A model generated the notes under the pieces. It was not told the DNA's origin and ran no database searches. It saw only the letters and a program-made list of their open reading frames with translations. Positions 9,202 to 17,714 of a stretch of DNA of 37,871 nucleotides are shown piece after piece. Source of the DNA: Candidatus Termititenax aidoneus. GTDB lineage: Bacteria > Margulisbacteria > Termititenacia > Termititenacales > Termititenacaceae. Within the stretch, counting starts at the first letter, position 1. Every line of letters starts with the position of its first letter. Where the stretch lies: the NCBI GenBank assembly GCA_003864455.1, contig BGZN01000014.1, forward strand, positions 1 through 37,871, written 5' to 3'. The translations under genes were made by a program, and so were the position numbers.

Positions 9202-9803
9202 AAAATTATAAAGTCTATAAGAATGTTAAACTTGGCAAAAATTGCCAAATTGGAGATTTTGTCATAATTGGCCTGCCTCCTGCCGGCAAGAAAAATGGAG
9301 AATTGCGCACCAGCATTGGCGATAACGCGATTATTCGTTCGCATACTGTTATTTATGCCGGCAATGTGATCGGCGTTGATTTTCAGGCTGGACATCATGT
9401 GTTGATCAGGGAGGAGAATAAAATAGGCGAAAAAGTTTCGATAGGCACGAACACAGTTGTGGAGCATCACATTCGGATTGGCAATGGCGTGCGCACTCAA
9501 TCGTCTTGTTTTATTCCAGAGTATTCTACTTTGGAAGACGGAGTCTGGCTCGGTCCCAATGTTGTGCTGACCAATGCCCGGTATCCGCGTTCTAAAAATG
9601 TAAAGAAAAATTTAAGCGGTCCTGTGCTGAAACAAAACGCCAAACTTGGGGCCAATGTAACTGTCCTGCCCGGTGTAAATATTGGCGAAAATGTTTTAAT
9701 CGGCGCTGCCGCGCTGGTAACTAAGGATATTCCAGCCGGTGCAGTCGCTTACGGCGCGCCTGCGGCGGTAAAGAAAAAACTTAAAAATCTGAAAGAGTAT
9801 TAG
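9198..9803 (+). CDS. Hexapeptide-repeat (left-handed beta-helix) N-acetyltransferase, 201 aa
   Basis: Nearly the whole protein consists of hexapeptide turns of the [IV]-G-x-x type (LGKNCQIGDFVIIG, IGDNAIIRSHTVIYAGNVIG, LGANVTVLPGVNIGENVLIG), ending with a basic helix. This forms a left-handed beta-helix trimer that binds acetyl-CoA. EHHIRIGNGV probably holds the catalytic His, and WLGPNVVLTNARYPR resembles the loop of WbpD/WlbB and FdtC/QdtC-type sugar acetyltransferases. Expected role: N-acetylation of the amino group put on the nucleotide sugar by the next gene product. It overlaps the preceding gene by 4 bases and the next gene starts 2 bases after it, so the three are co-expressed. Confidence 0.88.
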   Translation: MKNYKVYKNVKLGKNCQIGDFVIIGLPPAGKKNGELRTSIGDNAIIRSHTVIYAGNVIGVDFQAGHHVLIREENKIGEKVSIGTNTVVEHHIRIGNGVRTQSSCFIPEYSTLEDGVWLGPNVVLTNARYPRSKNVKKNLSGPVLKQNAKLGANVTVLPGVNIGENVLIGAAALVTKDIPAGAVAYGAPAAVKKKLKNLKEY

Positions 9804-9805
9804 GC

Positions 9806-10903
9806 ATGAAAATTCCTTTGGTCAATCTGGAGAGACTGCATCAAGAATTACGCGCGGAAATAGACGCGGCTATTGCGAATGTCATAAATTCTAGCCAATA
9901 CATAAACGGCCCGCAGGTTAAAGAATTTGAAAAAAACTTTGCTCTGGCCAGCGGCCTAAAATATATGATCGGCTGCGCTAACGGCACAGATGCTTTGGTG
10001 GTGCTGTTAAAAGCTTTGGGGCTAGGCGCCGGCGCGGAAGTTATTGTTCCGACGATGACTTTTATTGCCACGGCGGAAGCGGTGGCTGCCGTCGGCGCTC
10101 AAGCGCGTTTTGTGGATATTAGAGAGGACGATTATTGTTTGGATTTTAACGCTTTGCCAAAAGCAATTACAGCCAAAACCAAGGCGGTGCTTGCGGTCAA
10201 TCTGCACGGCAATCCGGCGCACCTTGCGGAATTAAGAGATATTTGCCGGCGGCAGAAAATATTTTTGCTGGAGGACAGCGCTCAAGCTCATCTGGCTAAA
10301 ATAGAAAACCAGCCTGTCGGCAGTTTTGGCCTGGCGGCTACTTTTTCTTTCTTCCCTGGGAAAAACCTTGGCGCTCTGGGAGATGCCGGCGCTATCGGCA
10401 CTAATGATGAAGCTCTCGCTGTGAAGCTAGCTAAACTGATCAATCACGGCCGCTTGAGTAAATATGAGCATGACGTGGAAGGCTACAATATGCGCTTGGA
10501 TACTCTGCAGGCCGCAGTCCTGGACGTTAAGTTAAAATACCTTGCGGATTGGACAGAAAAACGCCGAGCCAGAGCCGACCGTTATGCTAAATTATTGTCC
10601 GGCCTGCCGGTGATTTTGCCGTATAAAAAAGAGAATATATACAATGTTTATCATCTTTATGTGATTCGGGTGAAAAACAGGGATAAAGTATTGCAGTATT
10701 TGCAAGAGCATGGAGTGGAGGCAGGCATTCACTATCCGCTGCCGCTGCACCTTCAGCCGGCTTATAAATATTTGGGTTATCAAAAAGGGGATTTTCCAGT
10801 CGCTGAAAAATGCGCGGAGGAATTTTTGTCCCTGCCGCTTTGTCCGCTGCTGACAGATGAAGAGCAGGATTATGTTGTACAAAAGCTTAAGGAAATATTA
10901 TGA
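9806..10903 (+). CDS. DegT/DnrJ/EryC1/StrS-family sugar aminotransferase, WbpE/WlbC-like, 365 aa
   Basis: PLP-dependent (fold type I) transaminase of the sugar-modifying class. Seen: GCANGTDALVVLLKALG, the cofactor aspartate in LLEDSAQAH (Asp157), the Schiff-base lysine in SFFPGKNLGALGDAGA (Lys186), and the downstream INHGR and YNMRLDTLQAAVL segments typical of this family. It would transfer an amino group from glutamate to the keto-sugar made by the dehydrogenase at 8140; the acetyltransferase then caps it. Length is normal. The stop codon overlaps the next ATG (ATGA). The position of the amino group (C3 as in WbpE or C4) is inferred only from the neighbours. Confidence 0.92.
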   Translation: MKIPLVNLERLHQELRAEIDAAIANVINSSQYINGPQVKEFEKNFALASGLKYMIGCANGTDALVVLLKALGLGAGAEVIVPTMTFIATAEAVAAVGAQARFVDIREDDYCLDFNALPKAITAKTKAVLAVNLHGNPAHLAELRDICRRQKIFLLEDSAQAHLAKIENQPVGSFGLAATFSFFPGKNLGALGDAGAIGTNDEALAVKLAKLINHGRLSKYEHDVEGYNMRLDTLQAAVLDVKLKYLADWTEKRRARADRYAKLLSGLPVILPYKKENIYNVYHLYVIRVKNRDKVLQYLQEHGVEAGIHYPLPLHLQPAYKYLGYQKGDFPVAEKCAEEFLSLPLCPLLTDEEQDYVVQKLKEIL

Positions 10904-12075
10904 GAGTGTGGTCGATTTTTTACGGCAACCTAGCGCTTAACCAGGGGCCGACAACACATTTTACAGAACTGGCCAAAGGACTGACTAAATCTGGAGTAGC
11001 TATAACCGGTTACGCTCCAGCTATTGGCCGCTACAAAGGGTTAAATGCTAATTTTCAACTCAAATACACGCCAACCTTAAATCTGCCTTTGGTGCGGGTG
11101 GTTGTTTACGATTTATTTTTGTTTTTTCGCCTGCTGTTTACTTTTCCCAAACCAGATATTTTTTACGTACGCGTGGCGTATTTTTCATTTTTTACGCCGC
11201 TGCTAGCTAAACTGTGCCGTAAAAAATTGGCGTTGGAGATCAATGGTTTTGTGGTCGATGATGTGATTTCCAAAGGCTGGCCGGCGCCGCTGCGCTGGAT
11301 TTCCATAAGCTGTGAAAAATTTTTGCACAAGATTGCAGATGCTTCGATTATCGTAACAGAGACTATTTATGAAGCGGTGCATAAAGCTTTTCAGATTCCA
11401 AGACAGAAACTTTTTCATATTAAAAACGGCGTGAATATTGAACATTTTAAGCCGCTGGATAAAAATGCCTGCCGGACGGCTTTGGGGCTTGATCCAGATC
11501 GGGAGTATGTTGGCTATGTCGGTTGCTTTACCGGCTGGGACGGGATAGAACATATAGTGAGGGCTTTGCCGGAAATCCAGAAGGATTTTCCTAAAGTTAA
11601 AGTTTTGCTGATCGGCGATGGCAGCCATAAATCTTTGGTAGAAGCGGAAGTCCAGAAGCTAAATTTGGCCAATGAGGTTATTTTTACCGGATCTGTAGCT
11701 TATGAGGATTTGCCAAAATATTTAAATTCTTTGACTGTGGCGGTTGCTCCTTACGGTGGCAGCGATTCCATAGAAACACGCAACAACAAAGGTTTATCTT
11801 CTTTGAAATGCTTGGAATATACCAGCGCTGGTTTGCCGACAGTTGTCGCTGATATTCCCGGCATGGACTATATAGCCAGTAAATCCGGTTTGCTCATACC
11901 GCAGGGCGATGAAAAAGCTCTGGCGGAGCAGGTAAAAATACTGCTGGGTGATCCTGTTTTGCGGGAAAGATTTTCTAAATCTGGGCGGGAGTATGCGGTG
12001 CGGCATTGTTCTTGGCAAGCGGTAGCAGACAGAACAAAAGAAATATTTGAGGAGTTAACCGATGAAAAAAATTAA
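10900..12075 (+). CDS. Glycosyltransferase family 4, 391 aa
   Basis: GT-B fold transferase. The N-terminus starts MRVWSIFYGNLALNQGP and has an acceptor-side helix with hydrophobic patches (VVVYDLFLFFRLLF) that could associate with membrane. The C-terminal donor domain shows YVGCFTGWDGIEHI, LLIGDGSHKSL, VIFTGSV and KCLEYTSAGLPTVVADI. The region SSLKCLE takes the place of the more usual E-x7-E segment. It directly follows the amino-sugar cassette, so it may transfer that sugar (inference). AAGGA lies six bases before the ATG. The end overlaps the next gene by 14 bases. A short remnant resembling its 3' end lies at 12937-13002. Confidence 0.9.
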   Translation: MRVWSIFYGNLALNQGPTTHFTELAKGLTKSGVAITGYAPAIGRYKGLNANFQLKYTPTLNLPLVRVVVYDLFLFFRLLFTFPKPDIFYVRVAYFSFFTPLLAKLCRKKLALEINGFVVDDVISKGWPAPLRWISISCEKFLHKIADASIIVTETIYEAVHKAFQIPRQKLFHIKNGVNIEHFKPLDKNACRTALGLDPDREYVGYVGCFTGWDGIEHIVRALPEIQKDFPKVKVLLIGDGSHKSLVEAEVQKLNLANEVIFTGSVAYEDLPKYLNSLTVAVAPYGGSDSIETRNNKGLSSLKCLEYTSAGLPTVVADIPGMDYIASKSGLLIPQGDEKALAEQVKILLGDPVLRERFSKSGREYAVRHCSWQAVADRTKEIFEELTDEKN

Positions 12076-12919
12076 AAAAGCGCCTATTTTGGGACATATT
12101 GCCTATTCCGTTAAAGGCTCGTACGGCATTAACGTTTTAGAGCCTAAATATTTGGCCTACCGGTTTAATATTTTTAAAAATGTTACCCTGAAAAGTTTTC
12201 AGGCACAGACAGATCAAAATTTTAATATAGTGCTTCTGCATTCCGCGCAGCTGCCTCAAGAGTACAAAGACAAATTTAGCAAATTAGAGCAAGAAAATAT
12301 ATTTTTGCATAATAATTATGTTGACGACTCTCAGCGTAGCAAAGATGAAGTTGCCGCTTTTGTAAAATATGCTGATGATATTGCCATCGATTTTACTATA
12401 GACAATGATGATGCTGTTCCTGTGGATTTTATAGCCAAGCTTAAACCTTATTTGCAAGAAGCTTATCTTAGTCATGTGCTTTCTATTCCCAAGGTGTCCA
12501 CTATCCAGCGTGTAAAATGGGATGTTTTCCTAAAACAAGACAATTATGAAATAGTTAATTCTATCGGTTTGGCTTTGGTTACATCCAGGAAAAATTATAA
12601 GTCTATCTATACGGCGGGTTTTCATTCGCAGGTGCACACGAAATATCCCGTGGTTCTGCTGCTGGGCAGCGGCGGGATTCGCACTATTAACGGCCGTAAT
12701 GCTGAAAATGAATTGGATTTTTTGCCCTGCTTAAAATGTTCCGGCGCGCAATTGAGAAAAAACCTTAAAGACAGCGGTTATGCGGAGTTTGATTTTTCCT
12801 GTCTGGCTGTTTGCCCTGAACGGCAATGGTTAAATTTTCTGATTAAAGGAATTAAATTTATTTGGCGCAGGATTTTTTCGCGCAATAATCGGCAGATTTT
12901 TTACAGGACGGTAAAATAG
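12062..12919 (+). CDS. Putative rhamnosyltransferase family (PF11316-like) glycosyltransferase, 285 aa
   Basis: Seen: a GT-A-like sequence with TLKSFQAQTDQNFNIVLLHS near residues 42-60 and the acidic motif TIDNDDAVPVDFI (about 117-129), which corresponds to the conserved R/T-x-DNDDAx motif of the putative rhamnosyltransferase family. A hydrophobic and basic C-terminus (NFLIKGIKFIWRRIF) may bind membrane. The GAGGAG ribosome binding site lies inside the upstream gene, giving a 14-base overlap. Family function is known only by association with O-antigen loci; the sugar is not certain, though rfbB at the right edge of the window would supply dTDP-rhamnose precursors. It ends the long forward array. 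Confidence 0.7.
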   Translation: MKKIKKAPILGHIAYSVKGSYGINVLEPKYLAYRFNIFKNVTLKSFQAQTDQNFNIVLLHSAQLPQEYKDKFSKLEQENIFLHNNYVDDSQRSKDEVAAFVKYADDIAIDFTIDNDDAVPVDFIAKLKPYLQEAYLSHVLSIPKVSTIQRVKWDVFLKQDNYEIVNSIGLALVTSRKNYKSIYTAGFHSQVHTKYPVVLLLGSGGIRTINGRNAENELDFLPCLKCSGAQLRKNLKDSGYAEFDFSCLAVCPERQWLNFLIKGIKFIWRRIFSRNNRQIFYRTVK

Positions 12920-12936
12920 CTTGAAATATTCTCTAA

Positions 12937-13002
12937 ATGTTAGATACTATACAGAATACGACGGATAGGACAAAAAGAATTTTTGAGGGATTGAAATCTT
13001 AA
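12937..13002 (+). pseudogene. Remnant of a GT4 gene 3' end
   Basis: A 21-codon frame ends TDRTKRIFEGLKS before a TAA. This resembles the end of the GT4 gene two genes upstream (ADRTKEIFEELTDEKN), and the DNA matches at 22 of 30 positions. The rest of the gene is absent. This looks like a scar of a duplicated or replaced glycosyltransferase gene rather than a functional peptide. Confidence 0.45.
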
Positions 13003-13009
13003 AACCAAC

Positions 13010-13038
13010 TTGTGCATATAGACTAAAAAATATAAAAT
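13010..13038 (+). promoter_or_regulatory. Promoter for the GT2 gene at 13050
   Basis: TTGTGC at 13010-13015, 17-base spacer, TAAAAT at 13033-13038. The ATG at 13050 is 11 bases after the -10 box, so the leader would be about 5 nt. No Shine-Dalgarno is present in this A-rich stretch. Confidence 0.45.
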
Positions 13039-13049
13039 ACAAAAAAATT

Positions 13050-13940
13050 ATGCCGGATAAAAACTTCATCCTATCTTTGATAATTCCTTGTTACAACGAG
13101 GAACGAACAATCACCGCATGCCTTGAAAAAGTGCGTGCTATAGCTGAAGGGCAGGATTTTGCCCTAGAATTAATTGTGGTTGACGATGCTTCCACAGACG
13201 GCAGCCAGAGGGAATTGCAGGCGATTGCCAAAAAATATCCAGAAATTAAACTATTAAATCATACGCGGAATCAAGGCAAAGGCGCGGTTTTGCGTACCGG
13301 ACTGCTGCAGGCAACCGGCGATTTTATCGGCATACAAGATGCTGACGACGAATACGATCCTTATGATTATATTGCGCTGCTGCAGCCGTTGTTGCGCGGT
13401 GAGGCTGAGGTGGTTTACGGCTCGCGCTATTTGCAGACAAACACCAGGCGGGTGCTTTATTTTTGGCATACAGCGATGAATAAATTTTTGACCAAATTTT
13501 CCAATATGTTTACCAATCTTGACCTTACGGACATGGAAACGTGCTACAAATTATTTTCCAAAGCGGTTATTCAAAAAATCGCGCCGTCTTTACGGGAAAA
13601 TCGTTTTGGTTTTGAGCCGGAAATCACAGCTAGAATAGCGCAGGCCGGTTATCGGATTTATGAATGCGCGATTTCTTACAATCCGCGTTCGTATGAGGAA
13701 GGCAAGAAAATTGGCTGGTATGACGGCGTGCGAGCTTTGGTTTGTATAATGCGGTACAGTATTAAATCTGTCCCATTCTATCTGCGCTGGTTGTTTTATT
13801 TGCTTATGAGCGGTTTATATGTTTTGGAGTTTTTGGGCAGTTTCCAGCGCCGATTCCGCCGAAAAAATAATCCAAATTCAAGGTCATTCCGATTAGGATT
13901 AAAGCAAAAAACGGTGCGCGAAAGCGGCTGTTGGCCATGA
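13050..13940 (+). CDS. GT2 polyprenyl-phosphate sugar synthase-like (DPM1-like), 296 aa
   Basis: Seen: LSLIIPCYNEERTI, VVDDASTDGS, NQGKGAVLRTGL, the metal motif IQDADDEYDPYDY, AEVVYGSRYL, TDMETCYKLF, and a final ISYNPRSYEEGKKIGWYDG. These are the hallmarks of enzymes that put a sugar onto dolichyl or undecaprenyl phosphate (DPM1/GtrB/AglJ type). The product would feed GT-C membrane transferases such as those encoded just downstream. It is a clear paralogue of the gene at 18952. The domain normally ends near residue 245; the last 45 or so residues are encoded opposite the end of the convergent gene (137-base overlap) and look like read-through. Confidence 0.9.
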   Translation: MPDKNFILSLIIPCYNEERTITACLEKVRAIAEGQDFALELIVVDDASTDGSQRELQAIAKKYPEIKLLNHTRNQGKGAVLRTGLLQATGDFIGIQDADDEYDPYDYIALLQPLLRGEAEVVYGSRYLQTNTRRVLYFWHTAMNKFLTKFSNMFTNLDLTDMETCYKLFSKAVIQKIAPSLRENRFGFEPEITARIAQAGYRIYECAISYNPRSYEEGKKIGWYDGVRALVCIMRYSIKSVPFYLRWLFYLLMSGLYVLEFLGSFQRRFRRKNNPNSRSFRLGLKQKTVRESGCWP

Positions 13941-15090
13941 TCGCGCCAGGAGTTGCTAGATAACCACTGAGCAGAAAAATATATAATTGAAGCAAATTAA
14001 AACTTTTCCGACAGTTTTTTAGTAGTCCGGCAATGTATAGGATATAGACTGAACTCAAATATATTAAATATAAACCGCTTAACAAGTAGGCTGGCAAAGC
14101 AGAGAATGTGCTAAATAAAAATGTTTTTGACACACCGAATAATGTGCCGAACAGACCAAATATAGAAAGCAAAACAAAAGTAGAAAAATGTGTTCTGATA
14201 AACTCAAGGCCGTAGGCTTTTTGTTGCAAACTTAATTCAGCGTTGTTTAATTCAGACGCTTCGGGATATTTTTGAGCGAACACTTTGTCATGGTATTCTG
14301 AAGCGTCTTTTTCACTGATCTTTTCCAGCCAAGCTGTGATTGGCGGACAATTATATTTCAGCATATTGTAATTAGAGATAGTAGAGTAAATAAACACGCC
14401 GGAATGTTTGTAATTGCGGTATGACCAGCCGCCCCAGCACAACAGAAAACACAAAACGAAAATGAGCGGACAAAAGCCGGATATTTTTCGGAACAGCCAA
14501 AATACTGCGAAAACAACAATTACCAACATATTGAAATATACAAGAATTGGCCGTACCAGTAAAGCATAATTGAGAATGATAGTAAAAAATGTGAAGTCGG
14601 AAAAACGGCGACTGCCGTAAAAATAACGAGCAAGAAAGAACAAGGCTAGAGTTAATAAAAAACCAAATAAAAAATCCGGCGCAATATTCCAAGAATATTG
14701 GTAAGAACTCAAATTAAATAATAGTAATCCAGAACCGATAAGCGCGTATTTCTGCGCAGCGCCGGCTTCGATGAGAATACAGTAAAAAAGATATATTTCC
14801 AGCGCGGCGAAAAATATTTGGATAAATACGACAAAGGCGTTGTTGCCCTGGAGTGCATAGATACAGGCTAAAAATAGAGGATAGCCGATAGTTCTGCTGT
14901 AATCGGGTGTTGTTCCGTCTGTGCTGAAGAACTGATGTTGTATCAAGTTTTGGGCTGAACTGACATAGCTATATGTGTCATCGCTGGCTATGCCTTGCCA
15001 GTGAAACAATAAACCAAAAGAAACAAGCGAGATGCTGGCATATAATATGCAAATCAAGATTATTTTATTTTGTTGCAAAGATTTAAACAT
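13804..15090 (-). CDS. GT-C (GT39/ArnT-like) integral membrane glycosyltransferase, 428 aa
   Basis: About ten hydrophobic segments. After the first membrane helix comes GIASDDTYSYVSSAQNL (acidic pair at about 36-37), the position of the catalytic Asp in the first outer loop of GT-C enzymes, followed by RTIGYPLFLACIYAL. A C-terminal NSRFRAPFFALILIG segment matches the SRFRxP motif common in this group. Family role: transfer of a sugar from polyprenyl-phosphate on the outer side of the inner membrane. It is the last gene of a four-gene reverse operon. Acceptor (glycan, lipid A or protein) is unknown. Confidence 0.78.
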   Translation of the reverse strand: MFKSLQQNKIILICILYASISLVSFGLLFHWQGIASDDTYSYVSSAQNLIQHQFFSTDGTTPDYSRTIGYPLFLACIYALQGNNAFVVFIQIFFAALEIYLFYCILIEAGAAQKYALIGSGLLLFNLSSYQYSWNIAPDFLFGFLLTLALFFLARYFYGSRRFSDFTFFTIILNYALLVRPILVYFNMLVIVVFAVFWLFRKISGFCPLIFVLCFLLCWGGWSYRNYKHSGVFIYSTISNYNMLKYNCPPITAWLEKISEKDASEYHDKVFAQKYPEASELNNAELSLQQKAYGLEFIRTHFSTFVLLSIFGLFGTLFGVSKTFLFSTFSALPAYLLSGLYLIYLSSVYILYIAGLLKNCRKSFNLLQLYIFLLSGYLATPGAIMANSRFRAPFFALILIGMTLNLDYFFGGIGAGNCPKTPKHINRS

Positions 15091-15103
15091 CTGCCAATCT
15101 TGC

Positions 15104-16051
15104 CTATGAGTATTTTTTTACGCGTAAAATATAACTCTGATACTCTTTAGCTGGCAAGATGGTATTAATATTGCGCCAGCCGAGTGTCAAAAAAGCAAAA
15201 TTAGCCGCCAAAGCGATAAATTGTACGCAGAGTAAAACAATAATGCCTGCAACAATAGTTGCCCAGCCGGGCGGCGCTACAGGATTGAAAGTAAAACGGG
15301 AAATCAGAATAGCCGACAAAATTAAAACACTGATGATGAAAAATTCAATAAAAAAAATAATTAACCGGACAAACATAATTTCATTGAAGACAGACACAGC
15401 GGATAAGCCGTGAATAACCAATGCGGCAAAATTCATTTTGGAGCAACTGGCATAGCGTGGTGTGCGGTTACAGTCTAAATACTGGATTGGCAGACGTGAT
15501 TTGACAATGCCAGCATAGTAATGATTCCATATTTCATTGAGGTGGACAACTTTATTTAGCAAAACCTGCGGAATTAAACTAAAATTACCGCTTTGTATAT
15601 TATAGCCAGTTAGCAGTTTGAAAATAAATTTGTAGATGCTGTAAAAAAATCGGAAAATCAGCTTCTCTTTTCTTTTGCGCCGTTTAGCAAAAACAATTTC
15701 CTTGGCCGGCAGCTTGCTAATAAGACGAAAAATATCGGCAGGATCGTCCTCTCCATCACAATCCATCACTATGACTCCAGCATAATTTTTGCAGCATTCA
15801 TTGATGTAAGCCAGGCCAATGCTGATAGCGCGCTGATGCCCAACATTGCGAATCAAATCAATTAAAATGATTTCAGAAATATTTGGCAATTTAGACCAAT
15901 CAAAATTGTTTTCCTGTATAGAGCCGTCGTTGACGATGAGCATGTGGATTTTCTGCTTGGCTTGAGCGTTTTTTTTGTCAATATTGATTAACAGCAAAGA
16001 CAAAGCTTCCCAATCATTGTAACAGGGAGTAACGATATATATATCATTCAT
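15104..16051 (-). CDS. Membrane-anchored GT2 glycosyltransferase (GtrB-like), 315 aa
   Basis: Seen: IYIVTPCYNDWEAL, LIVNDGS, RNVGHQRAISIGL, and the metal site VMDCDGEDDPADI, with two strong membrane segments near the C-terminus (IIFFIEFFIISVLILSAIL and IVAGIIVLLCVQFIALA). This is the layout of GtrB and DPMS-like enzymes that make undecaprenyl-phosphate-linked sugars for transfer on the other face of the membrane. The group-typical NFSLIP replaces the more usual FRLMDR segment, so the sugar could differ. It lies between two GT-C genes, 4 bases after the upstream stop and 13 bases before the next ATG. Confidence 0.85.
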   Translation of the reverse strand: MNDIYIVTPCYNDWEALSLLLINIDKKNAQAKQKIHMLIVNDGSIQENNFDWSKLPNISEIILIDLIRNVGHQRAISIGLAYINECCKNYAGVIVMDCDGEDDPADIFRLISKLPAKEIVFAKRRKRKEKLIFRFFYSIYKFIFKLLTGYNIQSGNFSLIPQVLLNKVVHLNEIWNHYYAGIVKSRLPIQYLDCNRTPRYASCSKMNFAALVIHGLSAVSVFNEIMFVRLIIFFIEFFIISVLILSAILISRFTFNPVAPPGWATIVAGIIVLLCVQFIALAANFAFLTLGWRNINTILPAKEYQSYILRVKKYS

Positions 16052-16055
16052 GGAA

Positions 16056-17714
16056 TTATTTTAGCGTAAGAACATAAAAAAATAAATTATTTGAACCGTT
16101 TGTATTCCAGTTATTCGGCTCGATCTCCACATCAGACGTGCTGACTTTTTGATAAATTATTTTATATTGGCCAAAATCCTGCCGCCAAATTGGTTTTAAA
16201 TTATTTTGATTCCAGAGGGCTTGACTGGTTTGAAACCAGTCTTGATTTAAGGGATATTGCGTGCTGACCATAGCTAGCGTTTTATAGCGGATCGGTTGGT
16301 TTAGAAAAGTATTTTCTTGTTCAAAATAATTGAATTTTTGTTTTACTACCTGGAATAAAGCAAAGTTGCGGGTATAGCCGTAGGCAATAATCAGGTCGGG
16401 ATTGTATTGTTCAAGAAGGCGCGTTAATTCTATCTCGTTTATTTTATCCTGCCTTTCTCGTACAAAACCCGGAAAGAAAATTAGAAATACTCCCAGATAA
16501 ATTGATAAACCGAGCAAGAGCGTTTTAGTTTTAAATTTCGGCAGGCTGCTAGCAGTCAGGTAAATAAATAAAGGTAGGTAAACGAGGGCTTGCCTGGTCG
16601 GAGTCAAAGCTAATTTCTGGCCAAATACTAGACCAAGATAAACACCTAAATTAATGATAATAAATAAACCTTCCGGCTGGCAGTAAGTTTTTTTTAAGCC
16701 ATAGAATAGAGCTGGACAGAAAAATAGGCCGAAAAACCAAAATAATAGATTATGAGCGGTAACCGGCGCAAGGGTGTTGGTGACGACTAAAAAAGTGTTT
16801 TTGAGAAAAAATACTAATGGATAAATAAAAATATTCTTTCCGGCTGGCGAAAACAAAAATTCTCCGTATCTGCCGATCGTGTAGCCGCCGTGGCCGGAAG
16901 TGTTCACGAAAAACAAATAATATAAGACCGGCAGACAGAACAATAAATTTAAAAATCCGCTGTAAATTAAGAATTTTGTTTCGCGTTTGTCTAGATATTT
17001 ATAGCGCAAATTGGCTAAATAATAGGCCGGCCAGAAAAAAACTAGTTGATATGACGTGTATGTAAAAAACGTGGTGAGCAGTCCGGAAAAAAGCCAGTGT
17101 TTTTGGAAAAAGTTATTTTTCTGCGCCTGCTGAAATAGCAGCAGTAATCCTGCCGCGGAAAAAGCGGAAATCATGTAACTAGTAGCTTGTTTGGCGTAAA
17201 TAATACTTTCCAGAGATAAAGCGGCGATGAGCAGTCCAAATAAAAGTCCGGCGGTGTTAGTTTTTTTGCGCAAAATGAAATAGAGCAGAACAATAGTCAG
17301 CAGGCCAAAAATAAAAGACGGCAGGCGGCTGAAAAATAAAATGGTTCGGTAATCCATGTTTTTGTTGATCAATAGAGCAATAATAGCAAACTGTGCCGGC
17401 GCAGAAGTGGAATTCAACGGCACGATCAGGAATTTTCCTAGATTTACGCCGCTCTCAAAGATAAATCTGGTTTTAGAGTTTTCGTAAATCTTGCGGACAA
17501 AAATTTTTTGTTTATCGTAATAACTGGATTTAGTTTGGTCGTAAATTCTAGACAATAATTGCTGGCGAAAACCAGCTTCCTGCGCTTTCAAAATATCCAC
17601 TGCAGGAAACACATCATCATAATGCGCAAAATGCGTCCCCAGATCCACAAACCGCACGGCAAAAGCGATGACGAAAATTGCAGCCAGCAGAAAAATTTTA
17701 GTTAGTCTGTTCAT
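16056..17714 (-). CDS. GT-C (GT39-like) integral membrane glycosyltransferase, 552 aa
   Basis: Multi-pass protein with about 11-12 hydrophobic segments. The first helix (IFLLAAIFVIAFAVRFVDLG) is followed by HFAHYDDVFPAV, placing the DD pair of the GT-C catalytic loop at about 33-34. A soluble C-terminal part of about 130 residues (NEIELTRLLEQYNPDLIIAYG onward) would be periplasmic. Expected donor: a polyprenyl-phosphate sugar. Its ATG directly abuts the TAA of the upstream gene (TAAATG), which implies re-initiation and co-expression. Substrates are unknown. Confidence 0.78.
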   Translation of the reverse strand: MNRLTKIFLLAAIFVIAFAVRFVDLGTHFAHYDDVFPAVDILKAQEAGFRQQLLSRIYDQTKSSYYDKQKIFVRKIYENSKTRFIFESGVNLGKFLIVPLNSTSAPAQFAIIALLINKNMDYRTILFFSRLPSFIFGLLTIVLLYFILRKKTNTAGLLFGLLIAALSLESIIYAKQATSYMISAFSAAGLLLLFQQAQKNNFFQKHWLFSGLLTTFFTYTSYQLVFFWPAYYLANLRYKYLDKRETKFLIYSGFLNLLFCLPVLYYLFFVNTSGHGGYTIGRYGEFLFSPAGKNIFIYPLVFFLKNTFLVVTNTLAPVTAHNLLFWFFGLFFCPALFYGLKKTYCQPEGLFIIINLGVYLGLVFGQKLALTPTRQALVYLPLFIYLTASSLPKFKTKTLLLGLSIYLGVFLIFFPGFVRERQDKINEIELTRLLEQYNPDLIIAYGYTRNFALFQVVKQKFNYFEQENTFLNQPIRYKTLAMVSTQYPLNQDWFQTSQALWNQNNLKPIWRQDFGQYKIIYQKVSTSDVEIEPNNWNTNGSNNLFFYVLTLK

